NCBI GenBank assembly: GCA_029817715.1
Contig: JARUPY010000398.1
Location: 2,170,001 to 2,234,000, forward strand
Direction of reading: 5' to 3'
DNA length: 64,000 bases
From: Melastoma dodecandrum
Lineage: Eukaryota; Streptophyta; Magnoliopsida; Myrtales; Melastomataceae
Positions 47,058 through 55,752 of the stretch are shown in pieces. The translations under genes and the position numbers were made by a program. The notes under the pieces were generated by a model. The model made no database searches. It saw nothing but the letters and a program-made list of their open reading frames with translations, and was not told where the DNA came from. Each line of letters starts with the position of its first letter. Position 1 is the first letter of the stretch.

Positions 47058-48369
47058 ATCGGAGTCGCCGGCTGGCGGCGAGGCGTGCGACCGAGCAAAT
47101 GCTTTCCGCGCTGTCCAGGCCCGAACCCGCGTTTCCGAGGGATCGCCTGGCGCCGCGAACCGGCGCGGCTTGCGAGGAAGGCAGCTCGCCGATTTCGCCG
47201 GTCTGCGGGGCGCCCTGTGGCGCAAAGAGATGCCGCACGAGCCGGCGCCCCAGCGCCATGCCCGGCTCCTCGACGAGCGCGTGGGTGAGAGACGCGAGGA
47301 CGGCGACCGCCGCGAGCGTCGCGCCCTCGAGCACGGCGATCCGCACGACCGGCGTCGGGCCGAGCCACACATATTTCGCCAACAGGAAAACGACGGCGAA
47401 ATGCAGGAGGTAGGCGCTGTAGCTGATCTTGCCCCAAAAGCGCGTGAAGCGGTTGTCGAGCAGCGGGGCCGGCCCCGTCGCCCTGCCGACGATAAGCAAA
47501 AGCGACATCACCCCGTAGCCTTGGTGGCCCGGAACGCTGTGGCGGAACGGGAAGATGAGGAGCACGCTCGCGACGATGGCGATGGCGCGCAGCGGCAGGC
47601 GACGCGCGACGGCCTCCAGCACCGCGCGATCCGGCCCCAGCAGCCGGTAGGCGAGGACGCCCATGAGGAACACCGGCATCTGCACGGGCAGCGAGAAATA
47701 GGCGAACTCGTGCACGTTGCCGGGGTCGGGATGGTGCAGCTCGGTGAGGACGATCGCCTCGAAGATCGGGATGTAGGCCAGCGAAAGGACGACCGAGGCG
47801 GCGATCAGGAGCCCGACGCGCCGCAGGCTGGTCGCGTACCAGAAGATGAGCGGGAGCAGCAGGTAGAATTGCGCTTCGACCGCGACCGACCAACCGCCGG
47901 GGACGACGCCGTTGAGCGCGTAGATACTGAATCCGTGCAGGAGGAGGGCGGCGAGCACGGTGAGCGTCAGGTCCGGTCCGTGCGGGGGCCCCCAGTGCGT
48001 CGCGAAGCAGGTCACGACGGCGTAGACGGCGATCGCCGCCCAGAACATCGGCACGATGCGGAAGATGCGGCGGATGAAGTACCTGCCGACCACGCTCGTC
48101 TCGTCGCCGCGCGCCCGGAAGGAGGCGCAGAGGGTGAAGGCGGAGAGCGCGTAGAACAGCTGGACGCCGGCGCTGCCGCGCTCGCCAGTGAGCGCGATCC
48201 AGCGTGGCAGATGGTCGATCTCGAGCGTGGCGTGGAAGATCATCACGCCGAGGATCGCGACGCCGCGCAAGGCATCGATGAAGTCGTAGTGGCGTGGCTG
48301 CGACGCGGACACGGGCGGGCACGCGCCCACGCGGCCGCTGGCATGAGAGGCGAGACCGATCGGCGTCAC
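47020..48369 (-). CDS. Membrane acyltransferase 3 family protein
   Basis: 449 residues with about ten hydrophobic segments. The family signatures are DFIDALRGVAILGVMIFH, the FYALSAFTLCASF segment, GGWSVAVEAQFYLLLP and a late GKISYSAYLLHFAVVFL. Such enzymes acylate sugars of surface glycans or lipids. GTG 48369 has GGAG six bases before it. The frame has no stop until 47020, inside the downstream tRNA-Lys gene, so the last 13 residues are read from tRNA sequence. Whether the true protein is this long is uncertain. Confidence 0.85.
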
Positions 48370-48749
48370 GAGAGCTCCCCGGGCATTGCCCGGTTCACAT
48401 CCGAAATAAGGGAGGCGCCATCAAGGCCGTTTGCGAGACGCGGCGCGCTTCGGGCCCTCCGTGTGGCTTACCGGCCACGCCCGAGGGGTGAGCGCGGCCC
48501 GGTTCAGGTGCAGTGGCCGCCTTCACGCCCCCGATCCACACGCCGCCCGGCAGCGGCAGCAGCCCGGCGCCGGGCGTGCGGCGGGGGTGGCAAACGAATT
48601 CGCCGCGAGGAGCGCGGCGGCGGCAAGAAAGGTCGTCATGGCAGATGTCCTGAGTGCAGGTGTCGTAGCCGTTCCGCATGGTGAACGGCAGCAATCTTTT
48701 AACGCTCGAACTTTACCAATGAGGACGTGCCCGTACCGCTGAGCGTCCC
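48370..48749. other. Intergenic region between the acyltransferase gene and ftsK
   Basis: 380 bp. Apart from the possible 38-residue frame at 48523-48639 nothing is recognised. The stretch 48690-48720 (TCTTTTAACGCTCGAACTTTACC) is AT-rich and may hold the promoter of ftsK or of the small minus-strand frame. Confidence 0.45.
48523..48639 (-). CDS. Possible small exported Cys-rich peptide
   Basis: 38 residues (ATG 48639, TGA at 48523). A hydrophobic leader, FLAAAALLAANSFA, is followed by a short mature part with four cysteines in GCCRCRAACG. AGGA lies nine bases before the ATG. Signal-like start, ribosome-binding site and cysteine cluster make it plausible, but the length is short and another frame on the same strand is open across it. 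Not a recognised family. Confidence 0.3.
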   Translation of the reverse strand: MTTFLAAAALLAANSFATPAARPAPGCCRCRAACGSGA

Positions 48750-51233
48750 ATGCGTCCGACCCCCGTCCGCGCCTATCCCGATCAACGACGTGAGACGGGG
48801 CTCAGGCAGGTGGGGATGGATGGCGCGCGGGCCTTGTCACGGCTCCTCGTCGCGCTGATCGAGAACCTCGGCATCCACGACCGCGCCGGCCCACGCCACG
48901 CGCCGGGCTGGCCGCGCAACTCGCATCTGTCCGCATTCGGCCCGACGCCGCTCGGCGTCGAGATCGAGCGCGCCGGCCGCCAGGCGACCGCCATGGCGTC
49001 GCCGCAATGGCGCGACTCGGTGACCGGCCTTCCCCTCGGCGCCGCCCCCGAGATGCCGCCCCTGCCGGAGCCGGAACCCGAGCCGGACGCGCCCGCCTGG
49101 CTCTTCGAGGGTCTTCCGGACGAGGACGTCTCGGCGCCGCTCGCGCGGGCGGAGGCAGCCTGGCGCATGCCCTTCGTCGCCCTCCCCGGCGTGCGGTATG
49201 TGCGCACCCCCGATCACGTTCTGCGCGCGCGCCGCGTGCCTGCGTCGCCCCTCTCTCCTCTGGCGCCTGCCGAGGCGGCACCGGACGACGACGCGCCGTT
49301 TTTCCCAGACGAGCCCGACGCGAGGCGCCCAGACGACCACATGGATGAGGTTTGTCCGTTGAAGACCGAGGATCCGGCTGCTTTCGAAACGTCCGGCACG
49401 CCCCTGCGCCTGCGGATGTTCAATGGTTTTCCCGTCGATCTCCCCGCGGCGGCGAACGATCCCGTCCTGTCCGCGCCGCTGCCGGCTGCCGCCGCGCCGC
49501 GCAAGCCCTCCTTCGCGGTCTCGGTGCGCGCGAAGCCGAAAGCCGCGACACCCGCCGCTGCACCTGACGTGGCACCCGTCGTGGCGCCCGCGCCGAAGTC
49601 CGAGCGCGTGACGCTCGCGGCCAACGTGACGCCGCGCAGCTCGCGGCGCACGCCGACGACCATCGAATGGGCCTACCCACCGGTCGAGCTGCTCGGCGAG
49701 CCGCGCAAGCCGGACGGCACCGCGCTCACCGCCGAGATGCTCGAACAGAACGCGCGCCTCCTCGAGTCGACGCTGGAGGACTTCGGGATCCGCGGCGAGA
49801 TCATCCACGTGCGCGCCGGCCCGGTCGTGACGCTCTACGAGCTCGAGCCGGCGCCCGGCACCAAATCCTCGCGCGTCATCGGCCTCGCCGACGACATCGC
49901 CCGCTCGATGTCGGCGCTGTCGGCCCGCGTCGCCGTCGTGCCCGGCCGCAACGCGATCGGCATCGAACTGCCGAACGAGCGGCGCGAGACCGTCTACTTC
50001 CGCGACATGGTGGAAACCGAAGAGTTCGCCGGCTCGCAGAGCAAGCTCGCGATCGCGCTCGGCAAGACCATCGGCGGCGAGCCGGTGATCGCGGAGCTCG
50101 CGAAGATGCCGCATCTCCTCGTCGCCGGCACGACCGGTTCGGGCAAGTCGGTCGCCATCAACACGATGATCCTGTCGCTGCTCTATCGGCTGAAGCCGGA
50201 GGAGTGCCGGCTCATCATGGTCGATCCGAAGATGCTGGAACTCTCCGTCTACGACGGCATCCCGCATCTGCTGACCCCCGTCGTGACCGACCCGAAGAAG
50301 GCGGTCGTCGCGCTGAAGTGGGCGGTCCGCGAGATGGAGGACCGCTACAAGAAGATGTCGAAGCTCGGCGTGCGCAACATCGACGGCTTCAACGCGCGGA
50401 TCGCGCAGGCCAAGGCCACGGGCGAGACGATCCTGATGCAGGTCACCACCGGCTTCGATCGCGACACCGGCAAGCCGACGACGGAGGATCAGCCGCTCGA
50501 CCTCGGGCCGCTTCCCTACATCGTGGTCATCGTCGACGAGATGGCCGATCTGATGATGGTCGCCGGCAAGGACATCGAGGGGGCGATCCAGCGCCTCGCC
50601 CAGATGGCGCGTGCCGCCGGCATCCATCTCATCATGGCCACGCAGCGCCCGTCGGTCGATGTCATCACCGGCACGATCAAAGCGAACTTCCCGACCCGCA
50701 TCTCCTTCCAGGTGACGTCGAAGATCGATTCGCGCACGATCCTCGGCGAGATGGGCGCCGAGCAACTGCTCGGGCAGGGCGACATGCTGCATATGCAGGG
50801 CGGGGGCCGCATCTATCGCGTCCACGGCCCGTTCGTGTCGGACGAAGAGGTCGAGCGCGTCGTGGCGCATCTCAAGAGCCAGCGCGCGCCGGACTATCTC
50901 GAGAGCGTGACCGACGAGGTCGAGACGGCGGAGAGCGCCGAGGCGCAGGACGACGCCGAGGACACGGCCGTCTTCGACAAGACCACGATGGCGGCGGAGG
51001 ACGACGGCGACCTCTACGAGCAGGCGGTGAAGATCGTGCTGCGAGACAAGAAGAGCTCGATCTCCTACGTCCAGCGCCGCCTGCAGGTCGGCTACAACAA
51101 GGCCGCCTCGCTGATCGAGCGCATGGAAAAGGACGGGATCCTGTCTCCCGCGAGCCATACCGGCAAGCGCGAGATCCTCGCGCCCTCGCGCACCCGGATC
51201 ATCACCGGCGTGCCGAGCGACGCGGACGACTGA
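48750..51233 (+). CDS. ftsK: FtsK/SpoIIIE-type DNA translocase without membrane domain
   Basis: 827 residues. The first 310 are proline- and alanine-rich linker with no membrane helices, unlike classical FtsK with four. A complete motor follows: the alpha/beta parts with Walker [14 protein letters not shown] near residue 465, Walker [13 protein letters not shown], and [12 protein letters not shown]. The C-terminal gamma winged helix ([18 protein letters not shown]) would read KOPS sites. Rhizobiales often carry this soluble paralog beside a membrane-bound FtsK. It pumps DNA during chromosome segregation; how the soluble form reaches the septum is unknown. Confidence 0.9.
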   Translation: MRPTPVRAYPDQRRETGLRQVGMDGARALSRLLVALIENLGIHDRAGPRHAPGWPRNSHLSAFGPTPLGVEIERAGRQATAMASPQWRDSVTGLPLGAAPEMPPLPEPEPEPDAPAWLFEGLPDEDVSAPLARAEAAWRMPFVALPGVRYVRTPDHVLRARRVPASPLSPLAPAEAAPDDDAPFFPDEPDARRPDDHMDEVCPLKTEDPAAFETSGTPLRLRMFNGFPVDLPAAANDPVLSAPLPAAAAPRKPSFAVSVRAKPKAATPAAAPDVAPVVAPAPKSERVTLAANVTPRSSRRTPTTIEWAYPPVELLGEPRKPDGTALTAEMLEQNARLLESTLEDFGIRGEIIHVRAGPVVTLYELEPAPGTKSSRVIGLADDIARSMSALSARVAVVPGRNAIGIELPNERRETVYFRDMVETEEFAGSQSKLAIALGKTIGGEPVIAELAKMPHLLVAGTTGSGKSVAINTMILSLLYRLKPEECRLIMVDPKMLELSVYDGIPHLLTPVVTDPKKAVVALKWAVREMEDRYKKMSKLGVRNIDGFNARIAQAKATGETILMQVTTGFDRDTGKPTTEDQPLDLGPLPYIVVIVDEMADLMMVAGKDIEGAIQRLAQMARAAGIHLIMATQRPSVDVITGTIKANFPTRISFQVTSKIDSRTILGEMGAEQLLGQGDMLHMQGGGRIYRVHGPFVSDEEVERVVAHLKSQRAPDYLESVTDEVETAESAEAQDDAEDTAVFDKTTMAAEDDGDLYEQAVKIVLRDKKSSISYVQRRLQVGYNKAASLIERMEKDGILSPASHTGKREILAPSRTRIITGVPSDADD

Positions 51234-51235
51234 CA

Positions 51236-51271
51236 CGAAAAAGCCCCTTCGCCGAGGATCGATGAAGGGGC
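51236..51271 (-). terminator. Rho-independent terminator between ftsK and the Gly/His-rich gene
   Basis: An 8-bp stem (GCCCCTTC 51243-51250 with GAAGGGGC 51264-51271) and a 13-base loop. Read on the minus strand the stem is followed by TTTTT (51238-51242), so it ends the transcript of the Gly/His-rich gene stopping at 51307. It may also halt ftsK readthrough. Confidence 0.8.
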
Positions 51272-51306
51272 CTCTTCAAACAACCTGTGACGGTTGCGGC
51301 CGCGCG

Positions 51307-51723
51307 CTAGCGGTGCCCGCCGTGGCCACCGCCGCCGTGTCCGCCACCGTGGCCACCGCCGAAGCCATGACCACCGCCGAAGCCATGACCGCCACCGAAC
51401 CCATGGCCGCCACCGAACCCATGGCCGCCGCCGAAGCCGTGGCCGCCGCCGAACGCATGGCCGCCGAAGCCGCCGCGGTGACCGAAGCCGCCGCGGAAGC
51501 CACCGCGGTGGCGCCATCCGTGCCAGCCGACCGGGCCGCCCCAGCCAAACCCGCGACGAAACGCATAGCCGCACCAGTACCAGCCGGGTCCACGCCACCC
51601 GTCAGGATAAAAGCAGTAATTGCGGCCACCGAAAAAGTACTGTGCGTCCGCGGGGCTGACGTATGCGGCCGACGATAGGGCAAGTGCGCTGCAAAGCGCG
51701 AGCGCCAAGCGCCTTCTGATCAT
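51307..51723 (-). CDS. Exported glycine/histidine-rich repeat protein
   Basis: 138 residues from the ATG at 51723 with a GGAGG site. The signal peptide ends near SPADA. The middle part (YFFGGRNYCFYPDGWRGPG, WCGYAFRRGFGWGG) is rich in Tyr, Trp and Gly. The C-terminal part is built of hexapeptides GGGHGF repeated about five times and ends HGGGGHGGHR. It resembles proteins loosely labelled sulfur-globule-like in Methylobacterium relatives; a surface or metal-binding role is only a guess. The repeats correspond to 18-bp DNA units (51361-51468). Confidence 0.7.
   Translation of the reverse strand: MIRRRLALALCSALALSSAAYVSPADAQYFFGGRNYCFYPDGWRGPGWYWCGYAFRRGFGWGGPVGWHGWRHRGGFRGGFGHRGGFGGHAFGGGHGFGGGHGFGGGHGFGGGHGFGGGHGFGGGHGGGHGGGGHGGHR
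51361..51468. repeat. 18-bp tandem repeat, about six units
   Basis: Units begin at 51361, 51379, 51397, 51415, 51433 and 51451, each starting GAA and containing CCATG or a close variant. They differ by one to four bases and encode the GGGHGF hexapeptides of the minus-strand protein. Copy number could vary among strains. Confidence 0.85.
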
Positions 51724-51891
51724 TGCTTTCCTCCGACTGGTCTTTGTTGCGCCCGCACATCGTGTGGGCAGACGCAAATGTTGCGAATGCCTCGAGCGTT
51801 CCCGAGATCGAAGGCAAAGGTCGATCACACGTAAGAAAGAGCGCCCGCGCGGCGCTGAAGGGGCGGCGCGTGCCCCGCGCCGCCCGGGTCG

Positions 51892-52128
51892 TCACCCGTG
51901 GTGGTGATGGTGATGATGGTGGTGGTGGTGATGACGGCGGTGCTTCTTCACGACGACGACCTCCGCGACCTCGATCCGCGCGGCGTCATCCGCCTTCAAC
52001 TGCGCAGATGCATTGGGGATCGGCGCAAGAAGATCGGCGTAGGATTTCACCTCGGTCGAAGCATTCGCGGCACCGCTCAGCGCAAACGTCGAGGCCGCGC
52101 CCAGCAATCCCTTCAGTCGCTTGTCCAT
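51892..52128 (-). CDS. Exported protein with natural polyhistidine tail
   Basis: 78 residues. A signal peptide (KGLLGAASTFALSGAANA) is followed by STEVKSYADLLAPIPNA, an acidic helix, VEVVVVKKHRR-like EVAEVVVVKKHRR, and twelve consecutive histidines before the final glycine. The tail would bind nickel, zinc, copper or cobalt strongly. Start ATG has GGGAGGG upstream. Related short proteins occur in Methylobacterium-like genomes, function unknown. It lies next to the Gly/His-rich repeat gene on the same strand. Confidence 0.7.
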   Translation of the reverse strand: MDKRLKGLLGAASTFALSGAANASTEVKSYADLLAPIPNASAQLKADDAARIEVAEVVVVKKHRRHHHHHHHHHHHHG

Positions 52129-52247
52129 ATGTCCCTCCCTCTAGGCTCGCTGCTCCGTGCAGCATCGTCATGAATGCCTATGGGAGAGCGCGCGCCTAGC
52201 CGCCTGATCCTCACATCTGCGAGATCATCTTGGGGAGCCGAACGAAA

Positions 52248-52270
52248 GAGCGCTCCCGGGGGGAGCGCTC
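52248..52270 (-). terminator. Rho-independent terminator after bamD
   Basis: A perfect 10-bp inverted repeat, GAGCGCTCCC (52248-52257) with GGGAGCGCTC (52261-52270), and a 3-base loop. On the minus strand it is followed by TTTCGTT. It lies 35 bases after the bamD stop. Confidence 0.8.
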
Positions 52271-52304
52271 GAGGTCGTGCAGGGCGAAGGCCGTTCGCGT
52301 TGGT

Positions 52305-53198
52305 TCAGCCGATCCCCGGGACGCCCTTGAACGTCTTCGAGATCCAGGACCCCTTGTCCTCGTTCGGCTGGTAGCCGCCGTTCTGCAGCAGACTGTAGGC
52401 CTGCTTGTACCAGGGCGAGTTCGGATAATTGTGGCCGAGCACCGCCGCCGCCGTCTGCGCCTCCTGCGGAAGGCCGAGCGCCAGATAGGCCTCGGTGAGG
52501 CGCTCGAGCGCCTCCTCCGACTGGCGCGTCGTCTGGTAGTTGGCCAGCACCGTGCGGAAGCGGTTGATCGCCGCCGGGTATTCTCCGCGGTTCAGATAGT
52601 AGCGGCCAACCGTCATCTCCTGGCCCGCGAGCTGGTCCCGCGCGACGGCCATCTTGTAGCGCGCGTCGGCCGCGTATTCCGAACTCGGATATTTGTCGAT
52701 GATCGCCTGGAACACGGTCAGCGCGTTGGTGGCCATGCCGAGGTCGTGGTTCACGTCCGCGATCTGGTCGTAATAGGCCATGCCCTCGAGATAGGTCACA
52801 TACGGGCTGTCGGGCGAGTTCGGATAAAGCGTCAGGTAGCGCTTGGCCGTGTTGATCGCGTCGTCGTAGCTCTTCGACTGGTATTGGCTGTACGTCGTCA
52901 TGATCAGGCCCTTCCGCTGGTAGGCGGAATAGGGATAGGCCTTCTCGAGCTTCCCGAACGTCTTGGCGGAGCGGTCGTAGTCCTGCGTCTGCAGCTCGTT
53001 GATGCCCTTCTTGTAGAGATCGTTGGGCGGCGGGTCCTTGAAGACCTTCGGCTCGTATTTGTCGTTGCCGCCGAACCAGTTCATCGGGTTGACGGAATCG
53101 AGGAAGTCGGCGCGCGCGGCGATCGGCGCCGCGAGCGTCGCGACCGCGACGAGGGCACCGAAGGCCGCCCGGGAACGGAGGCGGGGAAGGAAGAACAT
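52305..53198 (-). CDS. bamD: Outer membrane assembly factor BamD
   Basis: 297 residues from the ATG at 53198 (MFFLPRLRSRAAFG). BamD hallmarks are the TPR-like helical repeats: LYKKGINELQTQDYDRSAK, VFQAIIDKYPSSEYAADA and a late ALERLTEAYLALGL. It works with BamA to insert beta-barrels into the outer membrane. BamD is normally a lipoprotein, but here the signal region ends APIAARADFLDSV and the protein has no lipobox cysteine at the expected place. Longer frames upstream (to 53303) add unconserved residues. Confidence 0.9.
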   Translation of the reverse strand: MFFLPRLRSRAAFGALVAVATLAAPIAARADFLDSVNPMNWFGGNDKYEPKVFKDPPPNDLYKKGINELQTQDYDRSAKTFGKLEKAYPYSAYQRKGLIMTTYSQYQSKSYDDAINTAKRYLTLYPNSPDSPYVTYLEGMAYYDQIADVNHDLGMATNALTVFQAIIDKYPSSEYAADARYKMAVARDQLAGQEMTVGRYYLNRGEYPAAINRFRTVLANYQTTRQSEEALERLTEAYLALGLPQEAQTAAAVLGHNYPNSPWYKQAYSLLQNGGYQPNEDKGSWISKTFKGVPGIG

Positions 53199-53367
53199 GC
53201 GGGACACTCGCGAGGGCCCGATCGATGATCGGGCGGGAGGTGCGACCGAGGCGGCCTTGTGAGCCACCGTCGCCGGACAGGTTCCGCCCCGGGGCGGCAA
53301 CATTAAGGCGGCGTCAACGAAGCGGCGGCGAATTCGCCGAAAGGTGGTGCGAACGCCACAGGCGGGC

Positions 53368-54036
53368 TCAGCGCACCCCCGCGGTGGTCACCGGCATCGT
53401 CGCCGGGCCGACCGACACCCACACGTTCGGATCCTGTTGCGACTGGCGCTTGACGAATTTGTAGCCGGTCTGGTCCCAGTAGCGGATCTCGGAGACCATG
53501 TTGTCGAGCACGAGGTCCCCGCGGTCGGTCTTCACCGTCAGGATCGTGTGACCGTTGCCATCGAGGTCGCGGACGATCGTCATCAGCAGCGCCTGGCGGG
53601 GAAAGCCGGCATCGAGCAGCAGCTTGCGTTTCCACAGCGCGTAGATCTTGCAGTCACCCTTGCCGTCGATCGGGTAGTCCCAATGGTCGAGCAGCGTGCC
53701 CCAATGATCGAAGTTCGATACGGGCTCGATCTCCTCGTTGGCACGCGCATTGACGGCGTCGAGCGTGCGCATGACCTCGGGGGTCAGCACGACGTCGACC
53801 GGATCGAGCACGTCGACGCGGCACTCCTGCGAGCGGCGCGTGCAGAAATCCGCCCAGCCGTATGGCACGCGGGTGACGTTGCCGACCGGGGCGAAGTGAG
53901 TGGGATCGAGCGCGCTGTCGGTCAGCGCCACCGTCTCGGCATCGAGCTGCGCGTGGCGCGCGCGGGCGGCCTCCGCCGGCAGCGCGAGGGCGAGGAGGAC
54001 GGCTACGAAACCCAGTCGTCCGATCCGGTTCAGCAT
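53368..54036 (-). CDS. Transglutaminase-like cysteine peptidase (BTLCP), copy 1
   Basis: 222 residues with a signal peptide (LGFVAVLLALALPAEA). The catalytic triad region of the bacterial transglutaminase-like cysteine proteinases is visible: Cys in DGKGDCKIYALWK, His in GNGHTILTVKTDRGD and the following Asp in LVLDNM. Conserved blocks FCTRRSQECRV and LLDHWDYPI also fit. LapG-type members cleave surface adhesins under c-di-GMP control, but no LapD-like partner adjoins. It lies downstream of a near-twin (54138-54797), with a CtrA-like box before it. Confidence 0.88.
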   Translation of the reverse strand: MLNRIGRLGFVAVLLALALPAEAARARHAQLDAETVALTDSALDPTHFAPVGNVTRVPYGWADFCTRRSQECRVDVLDPVDVVLTPEVMRTLDAVNARANEEIEPVSNFDHWGTLLDHWDYPIDGKGDCKIYALWKRKLLLDAGFPRQALLMTIVRDLDGNGHTILTVKTDRGDLVLDNMVSEIRYWDQTGYKFVKRQSQQDPNVWVSVGPATMPVTTAGVR

Positions 54037-54099
54037 CTCAAGCCCCTTGCCCGACGAAGGCAGTTTCGTGGCAAGAGGGGGGCGGGGTCAATCGATTGG

Positions 54100-54115
54100 T
54101 TAATCGTTAGTTAAC
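54100..54115. promoter_or_regulatory. CtrA-like binding box (TTAA-N7-TTAAC)
   Basis: TTAA at 54100-54103, seven bases, then TTAAC at 54111-54115, matching the CtrA consensus exactly. It lies 64 bases before the start of BTLCP copy 1, in an AT-rich gap between the two paralogs. It was the only perfect box I found in the window. Confidence 0.5.
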
Positions 54116-54137
54116 GATGACGACCGCCTCGAGCCGG

Positions 54138-54797
54138 TCAGTTGACCCGGCTCGCCGTGCCCAGACCCGCCATCGTCCGAGGCGCATCGGCCGGCCCGAT
54201 CGAGACCCACACGTTGGGATCGCTCTGCGACTGGCGCTTCACGAAGGTGTAGCCGGTGGCGTCCCATGCGCGGATCTCGCCGACCATGTTGTCGAGGACG
54301 AACTCGCCGCGGTCGGTCTTCACCGTCAGGATCGTATGGCCGTTGCCCTCGAGGTCGCGGACGATCGTCATCAGCAGCGCCTGGCGCGGCAGCCCCATGT
54401 CGAGGAGCAGCTTGCGCTTCCAGAGCGCGTAGATCTTGCAGTCGCCCTTGCCGTCCTTGGGATAGTCCCAATGGTCGAGCAGCGTGCCCCAATGATCGAG
54501 ATTGGAGACCGGCTCGATCTCGGCGTTCACCTGAGAATTGATGCGCTCCAGAATCTGCTCGACCTTCGGGGTCAGGTGCAGATCGACGGGATCGAGCACC
54601 TCGACCTCGCATTCCTGCGGCTCGCGCCCGCACAAGTCCGCCCAACCGTACGGCGTCTTCGTCACCTCGCCCACCGCCGCGTAGCTCGCGTGGACGTGGG
54701 CCAGCTGCACCTGAGCCTGCGCATGGCCCTGGGCGAGGCAGACACCGGCCGCCAGGCCGAGCGCGAGGACGAGAGAATGGCAAACCGCGATACGCAC
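54138..54797 (-). CDS. Transglutaminase-like cysteine peptidase (BTLCP), copy 2
   Basis: 219 residues, exported (LALGLAAGVCLAQG signal). It shares with copy 1 the blocks VPYGWADFC-like TPYGWADLC, CEVEVLDPVDL, LLDHWDYPKDGKGDCK and GNGHTILTVKTDRGE, so Cys, His and Asp of the triad are present. The two genes are tandem, same strand, about 100 bp apart, and clearly a duplication. Copy 1 has a better outer spacer for a promoter of its own, so they may be expressed separately. Confidence 0.88.
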   Translation of the reverse strand: MRIAVCHSLVLALGLAAGVCLAQGHAQAQVQLAHVHASYAAVGEVTKTPYGWADLCGREPQECEVEVLDPVDLHLTPKVEQILERINSQVNAEIEPVSNLDHWGTLLDHWDYPKDGKGDCKIYALWKRKLLLDMGLPRQALLMTIVRDLEGNGHTILTVKTDRGEFVLDNMVGEIRAWDATGYTFVKRQSQSDPNVWVSIGPADAPRTMAGLGTASRVN

Positions 54798-55077
54798 GTT
54801 GGACGATCCCGTTCGAGGACAGGTGGATCGTGCGTGTCGCGCCTCAGCGTCGGCGGAAGAAAAACCCTCGAATTCGAGACAAGCGCGTTAACCTTGCGAG
54901 CGCCCGCCGCGGACGCGAGCGCGGCTCCCCGCCGAGAGCGCGGCGCCGCCCGCCGCGCCTGGAACCCGGCGCCGCATGGTTAAAGTCGCCATCCGGCGGC
55001 CATAAAGATTGCGGGAAAGCCCGAGCAGCGTGAACAGCCGATGAATGTCGGCCCCGATCCCGCTCAACCTCTTGGCG

Positions 55078-55644
55078 TCATTGGCGGATCAGCCCGCAGG
55101 CGAGTGTCTCCGGATGGCAATTGCCGGCCGTGTCGCGCTGCGCGATGCAGATGGAGCCGTCCTTCAGATCGTAACCTGTGTCACTCGGCCCGATGACCGC
55201 CTTGATGCAGAGGGACGGCGCATTCGGTTCGGCCTCGAAGGCGTTCTGCAGCGCGACCGCGTAGGCCTTGCGCGGGGCATCCCAGAAGCGCAGCGCCTCG
55301 GCCTCCGTCGATGCGCTGCGGGTCGCGTGGCGCACGGTCACGACGGCATGCCCCTTCATCGCCTTCGGCGTGAACGTCAGCGCCAGCGAGTAGGAATACG
55401 GGATGTTCGCGACCTTGTAGCCGAAATTCACCGTCAGGTCGCTCGTCGACTGGTTCTCGAGCACCGGGCCGGCCGGCTGCGAGGCCGGCTCGAAACCGGG
55501 CGCGCCCGGCATCGCGGTCAGCATCTGATAGCCTTCGGGCGTGCGCCCGTCCCACAGCATGAACGAGCGGTAGGCGTAGAGCCCCGCGATCATGACGACG
55601 AGTAGTACGACGGCGCCGCCGATAAGCTTGAGGGAACGGATCAT
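55078..55644 (-). CDS. Membrane-anchored hypothetical protein
   Basis: 188 residues. One N-terminal membrane segment (IGGAVVLLVVMIAGLYAY) anchors a periplasmic domain containing MLWDGRTPEGYQML, a beta-rich middle (LTVNFGYKVANIPYSYSL) and four cysteines near the C-terminus (LCIKAV, SICIAQ, NCHPETLACG). I do not recognise the family. Codon use is like its neighbours and the frame is clean, so it is very probably expressed. It is divergent from the AmpG-type gene. Confidence 0.7.
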   Translation of the reverse strand: MIRSLKLIGGAVVLLVVMIAGLYAYRSFMLWDGRTPEGYQMLTAMPGAPGFEPASQPAGPVLENQSTSDLTVNFGYKVANIPYSYSLALTFTPKAMKGHAVVTVRHATRSASTEAEALRFWDAPRKAYAVALQNAFEAEPNAPSLCIKAVIGPSDTGYDLKDGSICIAQRDTAGNCHPETLACGLIRQ

Positions 55645-55752
55645 CCTGTCCTCGCGGCTTCCGCGGTTGACGTGCCATCGCCAAACCCTGTGACGAAGTC
55701 ATGACCGAGCGCGCCTGCGAGATGTCGCAGCGCGAAAGATCGTGCGAAGCTC

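Noticed and set aside
47048..48322. A 424-codon frame on the same strand as the acyltransferase
   Set aside because: Arg/Ala/Pro-rich off-frame reading; the membrane helices and family motifs are in the other frame.
48837..51236. A 799-codon minus-strand open frame opposite ftsK
   Set aside because: No recognisable domain; composition typical of antisense shadows in GC-rich DNA.
51361..51468. Regular repeats that might suggest a CRISPR array
   Set aside because: The 18-bp units are directly adjacent with no unique spacers and encode a protein repeat.
54131..54153. Hairpin GAGCCGG/CCGGCTC at the stop of BTLCP copy 2 as a terminator
   Set aside because: It overlaps the stop codon and is not followed by a T run on the minus strand.
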